A DNA stretch of 64,000 nucleotides from Linanthus parryae (Eukaryota; Streptophyta; Magnoliopsida; Ericales; Polemoniaceae), in the NCBI GenBank assembly GCA_023055425.1, contig JALGPY010000005.1, positions 2,443,501 through 2,507,500 of the forward strand, read 5' to 3'. The notes under the pieces are model-generated. The model did not search any database and was not told where the DNA came from. It worked only from the letters and a program-made list of their open reading frames with translations. Positions 57,301-64,000 of the stretch are shown here, one piece after another. Numbering within the stretch: the stretch's first letter is position 1; each line of letters opens with the position of its first letter. The position numbers and the translations under genes were made by a program.

Positions 57301-60300
57301 GTAAGAATGAACTTGCATAGTTGTTTACTTTAGAAGTTCCATTTCCTTTTCGTCCATTAATTCTTTATGTTTTTAACTGTGCAGGCTTCAACTGATCAGA
57401 CCAACATTGATCTTTTCCTTCCCTTCTTTTTGAGTCTTTCTCTTTCAATGTTTACCACCGTGCTCGGCATTATTATCATCACCTGTCAGAACGCCTGGCC
57501 TACACTTTTCTTGCTAGCTCCACTTTTGTGGCTGAATGTCTGGTACCGGGTATGTGCTCTTACTCAAGATCAATTTGTAAGATCATCTCGTTTTCTGTAG
57601 TCAATAGTATTTTGGCCTAGACATATGTTTTATCGGATTTGGTTTCTATGTATGAGGAGTTTCCTAAATAATACGTACTTGATTATTTGCTGCAATGAGT
57701 TAGTTGTAGTTTGATGTTTTAGTTTGAAGGTCAAAGACTCCACTGTAGTTGCCCTTTCTTAATATTTGCCTCCGTAGCAACATTCTGTGTAGCCCTTTAT
57801 TTACCAACATCCTTCCATGAGGCCCTAAGCTCATGTAAGTTCGATATCGTAGCATGCCCATATCAAAAGAGCAAATTGAGGCCTTGTTTTGGTAAGGGAT
57901 ATAGGAGGGGGATATGGATAATTTTATACCTCCTGCTGCTTATCCCGGATTTGGGTGCGGTATAAGGAGCAGGTGGAAGCTACATTTTCTTATCCCTATT
58001 CCCTACATTTTTCCGACACGCTTATACCAGGGGCTGGTATTAAGGCTATTAGCCAAGATAAGGAAAGAGGGGCTAAATTGGGTATCGATAAAAGACAAAA
58101 ATTGCCCCATATAAAAGATAAATGTGTGAACAAACCCTAGTAACCAGACGTTGTTTCATCCCACCACATGTTATTACATATCCATGCATCTTATCCTGTT
58201 TCATATCCTGCTCTAACCAAACACTCAGAACCAAAAATCACTTATCCTGCCTAATCCCAGTACATTCATATCTTACCTCATATCCCAGTATATCTATTAT
58301 CCCAATGATTTTTATCCCTTACCCAAACGAGGCCTGAAGAAAATTGAAAAAATGTTCCTTATGATTCTGTTATCTGTAATGATACACCCATTTTTATGGC
58401 TGCTTACAACGGTTTCTGTTTTTTCTCGGTTCAGGGATACTATCTTGCAACATCACGGGAATTGACACGCTTGGACTCCATTACCAAAGCGCCTGTGATT
58501 CATCATTTCTCCGAGAGCATTTCCGGTGTTATGACTATTCGCTGTTTCAGGAAGCAGGAAGAATTTACACAGGTGAATGTCAACCGAGTGAATGCAAATA
58601 TTCGTATGGATTTCCACAACAATGGAGCCAATGAATGGTTGGGTTTCCGCTTGGAACTCCTGGGAAGCATCTTCATCTGCTTTTCTGCCCTGTTCATGGT
58701 CTTGTTGCCAAGCAGTGTCATCAAGCCAGGTAAACTGCCTTTCTTCTTTGTTTTGTTTAGTTTTGTTTTGTTTGTTTGTTTGTTTTGTTTTTTTTTTGTT
58801 TTTTTTTGGATATCTTCTTGGACCGGACTTGATACCTTGATATGCATAGGAAAAGCAACAAAATCCTTGTTTCAGCATGCATGTTTGAATTCCATGGTAA
58901 TGTTGAGAAAGGCATCTTGTTATGAAATCAATCAGTAATTTGAAGTTAAACTCTAGAGTTCATTATTTTGGACTATCAAATAATCTATTTACAAAATAGA
59001 AAAACTCCAACATTAGGGAAGAGAAAAGAAACCAATTTGCTTTCTCACTTGTCATTTCATGTACCATTGTGCGAGTCTTACGTTGTCTATTGTTCATTCT
59101 TGATACTAAAAGTAATTTGTAAAACTGGGTTGATAAATGAACCCCAAAGGCTTGATTGATTCTGTTCATGTGAAACCTATGTTGTAGTGTCTAACAGTCT
59201 GAAGGCGAAATTGCTCACACGTGAAGTTTGTGAATACCCCTTGTTTATTTTCTTCTTACAAAGATAACTTCATTGCTGCAGAGAATGTTGGGTTGAGTCT
59301 ATCTTATGGATTGTCCCTCAATGGAACACTCTTCTTTGCCATATACATGAGCTGCTTTGTCGAAAACAAAATGGTTTCTGTTGAAAGAATAAAACAATTT
59401 ACTAGCATTCCATCAGAAGCTGAATGGGAGAAAGAAGACTGTCGTCCTTCCCCTAATTGGCCTACTCATGGCCGTGTTGAGCTCAAGGATTTGCAGGTAA
59501 TTGCACTTCCTAGTCTCTAAAGTTTACATGTAGTACATGCAGGTTTCAGCATATTATGCTAAATGTGTTTGTGAAAGTAGTGTTATAATTTATCATGTTT
59601 GGGATGCACTTCTTTCATTCGTTTACAAGATATGCTTTCTTCAACCTCTTTTTAGGTCAGGTATCGTCCCAACACTCCTCTGGTTCTTAAGGGCATTACC
59701 CTAAACATTGAAGGAGGGGAGAAGGTTGGTGTCGTTGGTCGAACAGGAAGTGGGAAGTCTACGATGATCCAGGTCTTGTTTAGGCTTGTGGAACCTTCCG
59801 GAGGGAAAATAATCATCGATGACATTGACATTTCCATTCTAGGGCTTCATGACCTCAGGTCTCGCTTTGGGATCATTCCTCAGGAACCTGTCCTTTTTGA
59901 AGGAAATGTAAGGAACAACCTTGATCCAACAGGGGTGTATTCAGATGAAGAGATATGGAAGGTAAGTTCATCCTTCAAGTCCCAAAAATTTTCTTTGGAA
60001 AAATTGGAAAAATGAGAAGGGAAACAATGTGATGATGTTGTTTGATCTTTGTAGAGCCTTGAAAGGTGTCAACTGAAAGATGTGGTTGCTGCAAAACCTG
60101 GTAAACTTGATTCTCTAGGTAATAATCTCCTCCCAAGCTTCCCTTTTTTTTTTTTTTTTACCTTTTTTTTACCTTTGATGGTAGATAACTAGACGCTTAT
60201 GTGCAACTGTTGATTTACACTCGCAATTTTCTGGCAGTCGCTGATAGCGGAGACAACTGGAGTGTGGGGCAAAGGCAGCTTCTGTGTCTGGGAAGAGTAA

Positions 60301-60681
60301 TGTTGAAGCGTAGCAGGCTTTTGTTCATGGATGAAGCTACAGCTTCTGTTGATTCGCAAACTGATGCCGTGATTCAGAAGATTATCAGGGAAGATTTTGC
60401 TTCCTGCACAATCATCAGCATTGCCCACAGAATACCTACTGTTATGGACTGTGACAGAGTTCTAGTTATAGATGCAGGTATAATAACTTTACTTAGCAAC
60501 TTGTAGTTTTGCTAGTTTTTTTTATGTGATTAAGATGATCTCTTTCTAATTTTACTTACTTTTTGGTAATGTTCCAACAGGACGGGCGAAAGAGTACGAC
60601 ACACCTTCGCGGTTGCTGGAGAGGCCTTCGCTATTCGGTGCATTGGTACAGGAGTACGCGAACCGGTCAGCTGGAATCTGA
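54343..60681 (+). CDS. ABCC4: ABC transporter C family member, ABCC4/ABCC14-like, 11 coding exons
   Basis: Exons: 54343-55749, 55935-56255, 56494-56580, 56665-57300, 57385-57549, 58435-58729, 59282-59496, 59656-59961, 60055-60118, 60238-60477 and 60581-60681. All are GT-AG with consistent phases, giving 1278 residues. Domain order: TMD1 (about 95-375), NBD1 (Walker [10 protein letters not shown] 446-454, signature LSGGQ 536-540, Walker B ending LLDD 558-561), linker, TMD2 (about 700-1005) and NBD2 (Walker [10 protein letters not shown] 1070-1078, signature WSVGQ 1173-1177, Walker B LLFMDE 1193-1198). NBD1 has Asp where NBD2 has the catalytic Glu, usual in ABCC proteins. The family exports organic anions and conjugates across plasma or vacuolar membranes; Arabidopsis ABCC4 is tied to stomatal behaviour. 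Full-length relatives have about 1500 residues, and the TMD0 segment is missing here: TGA at 54307-54309 is in frame upstream of the ATG (MGTEGNPN). Orthology to ABCC4 rather than ABCC14 is not settled. Confidence 0.92.
57880..58334. mobile_element. Tourist-like MITE in ABCC intron 5
   Basis: 455 bp with inverted ends GGCCTTGTTTTGGTAAGGGA (left) and, at the right, the complement of GGCCTCGTTTGGGTAAGGGA. Flanked by TGA at 57877-57879 and 58335-58337. Ends and 3-base duplication fit the Tourist/Harbinger group. No transposase. It accounts for half of the 885-base intron. Confidence 0.82.
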
Positions 60682-62400
60682 GACAAGATGATACACATCC
60701 TAGGTTTTCCACACATCCTAGGTTTTCCACAATAATTTTGGGAGATTTTTGGGTTCGAAGGTGGAATTAGACGCGAAAGCTTCCACTGTATGTATCTTAA
60801 AATGTAATGTTGCTAGTATGTATCTCCAGAATTTTTCATTCCAATCGATTTTGTTCAATCGGAAAATTTGTTATTGGTAATCGATCGGGAGATAGAACTT
60901 AGAAGGTACTCGAAGATTTTCAATGTTATGGATATGATGCAATGAAACATCAATGGAAATAATTTTGAGGATCGATGTTGTAGCAGACGGATAATTATTC
61001 TGCGCAGGATATATTTTTGGCTAATCTTAATTTTTCTTGGTTTGTGTATGGATTCCTTAGTTGACAGCTACTAGGAACTAATTTCTTAATGGTTTCAATG
61101 GGTTTCTTCTGACTTCACAGAGGTTCAAGACAAGGAGACTCTTCATCCCCGACTTATTTATCATGATGTCTGGAATGCTTTCTCCAATCCTACAACGATC
61201 GGTTGCATGGTATCAAAATGGCAAGAATTTGTCCTTTTATACACAATTTGATAATTGTAGATTAACTCACTATATTGATAAGAGCAAAGCTGAAAGATGC
61301 TCAGTTTGTAAATCTTTGCTACGAGTGAAGAGGTTTCACGCCAGAAAGTGAATAATAAGAAGAACTCTCCGTCTACATGAGTGATAATGTCAGTAGGGAG
61401 GAAAAATGCAAGACAATTGAGTTAAGCTTAAAGAACGACAGAGTTGAAATATGTATATAAGTTGGAGTTTAGGGTCTGTTTTGGTATTATTGATAGTATA
61501 GTGCTTATATTGTAAATATGCTGTCATTTTCTGTCAGTTACTCCAGTCTCATATAACTACACAGTACAAATACTGTATTGTAAATATGTTGAGATAACTT
61601 TTCACTTTTCAGCAATACAATTTCTGGTTTTTCCCTCCTTCAGAGGTTAGCTCTGTGTTTGTTGAGATGAGGAAGCCAACTATTTGGGACTCACCAATGT
61701 GGTATCATGTCGCTCATTTAAATATTATGGATTAGATGTTCTTTACTAAGTATATAGCAGATCTCGCCGATCACTGGTAGCACTTCCGATACTCAAATAT
61801 TTTTGATTTGGTGTTCGGGATAGTTGGTCTCACAAGGGCTCCATAGTGAAGCACTTACTGTGGAGGAAAATCAGCTATGAAGAGGGGTATGGGTCTTGTG
61901 ATTCACTTTCTACTCACAAATGAGCTAATTTGTACCCAGATAATCAGGGGCGGATGCATGTAGGATGGTGTGGGGCCCATAGCCCCCCGATCACTTTTTT
62001 GAAAATTATGATTTCACCACATATTTTATGAATTATAGTCAATTTTAGCCCCCACTGAAATTATACAGTAGCCTCTATAATGTGAGTTTATTCATTATAA
62101 CTTTCTCACATTAAAATTTAACCTCCACTGTCACAAAATCTTGAATCTGCCCCTGCGGCGGATAATGGATCATCATTGTGCCTTTCACCCAAGGGGATAC
62201 ATGACTGGTAGATAAATCACAAGTGCTAGTCCAAGCATACTGAATTGTAGAGAGTATATCGAAAATGAGTTGCTAGAAAGGTGGTTAGATTCCGGTGATG
62301 TAGGTGTGCAATTGTATATAAGAATAAATATAGGGTGCAATTCCGCAATTTATCTTAAAATCCTGCGAAATGTGCACTTATATTTAGACTGACTGGTCCT
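60682..62400. other. ABCC 3' UTR and intergenic DNA
   Basis: The first few hundred bases should be 3' UTR. No gene is supported. The region includes the MITE at 61945-62155; the ORF-like stretch around 61163-61351 shows no recognisable features. Confidence 0.5.
61945..62155. mobile_element. Small hAT-like MITE
   Basis: Ends CAGGGGCGGATGCA and the complement of CAGGGGCAGATTCA. CAGATAAT before it resembles CGGATAAT a few bases after it, an imperfect 8-base duplication. The interior is AT-rich and non-coding. Confidence 0.6.
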
Positions 62401-62401
62401 T

Positions 62402-62410
62402 AAACCCTAA
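62402..62410 (+). promoter_or_regulatory. Telo-box upstream of NOP16
   Basis: AAACCCTAA about 95 bases before the ATG. Telo-boxes are frequent in plant ribosome-biogenesis promoters, which fits the gene. Confidence 0.6.
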
Positions 62411-62466
62411 CCCCTGCGCCTCCTTCATCTTCTTCCTCCGTTTTCTTCTCTGCACCAGAGAGACAC

Positions 62467-62502
62467 ACAGAGAGAGAGAGGGAGAGAGAGAGAGAGAGAG
62501 AG
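62467..62502 (+). repeat. GA microsatellite in NOP16 5' UTR
   Basis: An almost pure GA repeat ends directly at the start codon of NOP16. Confidence 0.85.
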
Positions 62503-62857
62503 ATGGGTCGATCGCGAAGGAAGTACAAGGCCTCTCGAACAAAAGTGAGGGTAGGTCTACCGAGGAAGAACCCTCATCTGTTCAAACCAGCCTTCTCTCT
62601 CCCTCCCAAGCTCCGTTCCGTGGTCGAAGCCTCCGATCTCAAATGGGACGACAAGGGCAGCGTTATCCAAAATTACAAGTCTTTCGGCGTTGTCTCAAAC
62701 CCTAATTTGCTCGGCGTCAGATCCCGCACTTCTCACATCATCGAGAGCGACTCTCTCCAAGTCCCCCCTCCTCGCCGGAACAACGCCGCCGCCGATGATG
62801 GTTCCGATGGGTCGGAGTTGGGAAACGATGATAAAGGCAGTGACTTGGAAGAAGACG
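62503..62857 (+). CDS. NOP16: NOP16-like ribosome biogenesis protein, exon 1 (continues right of window)
   Basis: The ATG at 62503 opens MGRSRRKYKASRTKVRVGLP, the basic N-terminus of plant NOP16, followed by KPAFSLPPKLRSVVE, KWDDKGSVIQNYKSFGVVSNPN and an acidic stretch (SELGNDDKGSDLEED). A GT donor follows 62857 in phase 1. The conserved C-terminal half, which should follow the acidic stretch, is not found before position 64000, so the next exon lies beyond the window after an intron longer than 1.1 kb. NOP16 is a nucleolar protein that joins pre-60S particles. The ATG lies directly after a GA microsatellite. Confidence 0.85.
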
Positions 62858-63017
62858 GTTAGTTCTCTAAACCCTACGCTATTTACAGATTTAATTTAGT
62901 TTTTGTTTAATTTGACTTGCATAGCCTATGAGTAGATGATGAGTTTGATTGAACTTGAAGTAAGAATGATTCTTTTGAGATGATTCCATTGAAAGCACAT
63001 AGTTCATAATGCAGTTT

Positions 63018-63260
63018 TGATAATGCCTAATTTTTTGATGGTGGTTCCTTCAGTTTAGAACTGCAATTTGATTAAGAATTTTCTTTGGAAACATTTGGGA
63101 CACCAAATGAAAGATGATTTGGTAAGAGTACTTTGCATAATCGTGTAGTAAAATTTCACAGAAACAGCCCCCATTTCACCACTCAATTCGAAATGAATGA
63201 TTTCGAATGATCATATATATATATATATCTAGGACGTTTGTCATATCTTTGGGAGAAATT
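63018..63260. repeat. NOP16 intron 1 duplication, copy 1
   Basis: Shares GAATTTTCTTTGGAAACATT, GGTGGTTCCTTCAGTTTA and GACACCAAATGAAAGATG-like blocks with 63470-63700 in the same order and orientation. Confidence 0.8.
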
Positions 63261-63469
63261 ACTCTTAACTTGGTATACAGTTTCACACTCTTGACACCAA
63301 ACCTACGTAGCCTCCAATCGTTAACGAGATTAAATTAAATTAATGGAAACCCATCAAGTGACCTCACGATATGGGTATTGCATTAATTTTGTTAATTTAA
63401 TCTAACCATAATGCAGTTTTGATTCCAAAATCTGAGGCTATGTATAAAGAAACATTAGCTCTAAAAGTT

Positions 63470-63700
63470 GATTGCAATGCCTAACTTCGTCATGGTGGTT
63501 CCTTCAGTTTAAGGGTGTCTTACATTTCAATTCGATTGAGAATTTTCTTTGGAAACATTTGTGGCACCAAATGAAAGATGAATTGGTAGTAGTACTTTGC
63601 GTTACAGTGTAGTAAATTTCTCAGAAACTGCAGTAACTTCATCACTTGATTAGAAATGAATGATCATATCTTCTAGGTCGTTTTCTATATCTTGGCACCT
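63470..63700. repeat. NOP16 intron 1 duplication, copy 2
   Basis: Second copy, about 450 bases downstream, diverged by substitutions and small indels. Confidence 0.8.
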
Positions 63701-64000
63701 TGGTTTGACACCGGAAATGGCCGACTTGTTTCCTCTCAATCGTCAAGTTGCAAACCACATCCTGTGTAGTAGTTTGCTCAAAACGCTTGTACTTGTACGT
63801 CTACTGTTTCATTACAGTTTTTGACCATGGCACGAGTCTAAGAAGTTATAGGACTCACTGCTTTATGTATTGGCCTTCTCTAGTCTCACCGATATGTTGG
63901 TAGTTGTTATTCATTTGTACCAGGTTATCGAAGTGTTGGTATGAATATTAATGAACCTGCAACCTATGTTCTCTCTTCTCGTCCTAGGAAACCTCGAGTT

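Noticed and set aside
58453..58878. Minus-strand frames of 114-141 codons within the ABCC gene
   Set aside because: Antisense shadows of exon 6 and its T-rich intron; Lys/Asn/Gln runs mirror the poly-T tract.
1..64000. CRISPR arrays, operons, prophage or organelle DNA
   Set aside because: No regularly spaced direct repeats of that kind, no bacterial gene order and no chloroplast or mitochondrial genes were seen.

Overview
The window is nuclear DNA of a flowering plant, most likely a eudicot. The evidence is spliced genes with GT-AG introns, plant-type gene families (a long p23 co-chaperone with a Gly-Met-Asp tail, a C-family ABC transporter close to Arabidopsis ABCC4/ABCC14, NOP16, a WDR89-like WD40 protein), AT-rich spacers and many Copia retrotransposons. 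I cannot name the species. There are no rRNA genes, functional tRNA genes, CRISPR arrays or bacterial-type operons.

Layout. 1-12 kb is a nest of transposons. Copia A (minus strand, cut by the left edge) sits inside the gag gene of Copia B (plus strand, decayed 3' end). These are followed by an internally deleted short-LTR Copia (9.0-12.0 kb) that itself carries a Harbinger-like MITE. 13.1-16.9 kb is an 8-exon WD40 gene (minus), with a TRIM-like element in intron 1 and a duplicated promoter segment. 18.5-22.3 kb is a 6-exon p23 gene (minus) with a MITE and a LINE relic in its introns and a heat-shock-element-like site upstream. 25.4-28.5 kb is a Copia relic. 29.3-37.8 kb is a complete, apparently intact Copia (C) with near-identical 1432-bp LTRs, target duplication ATACT and an open gag-pol frame. 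39.6-40.5 kb holds a hAT-type MITE and a foldback element. 40.7-47.4 kb is a second complete Copia (D), target duplication AACTC, whose RNase H has lost two catalytic acids. 47.4-52.7 kb is gene-poor, with SINE heads and a 25-G run. 54.3-60.7 kb is an 11-coding-exon ABCC transporter (plus) that begins without the usual N-terminal TMD0. 62.5 kb to the right edge is the first exon and part of the first intron of NOP16 (plus).

The four host genes are unrelated single transcription units. p23 assists HSP90, NOP16 serves 60S ribosome assembly, the ABCC protein is a membrane exporter, and the WD40 protein is a beta-propeller of unknown role. WD40, p23 and NOP16 each have an AAACCCTA-type telo-box near the start. 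The window records successive waves of Copia, MITE, TRIM and SINE insertion. Exon boundaries were read by eye from frame continuity and GT-AG sites. I found no evidence of a wholly new biological system; the most unusual points are the TMD0-less ABCC gene, the RNase H-defective but young-looking Copia D with no recognisable primer-binding site, and the 5-nt coding first exon of p23.
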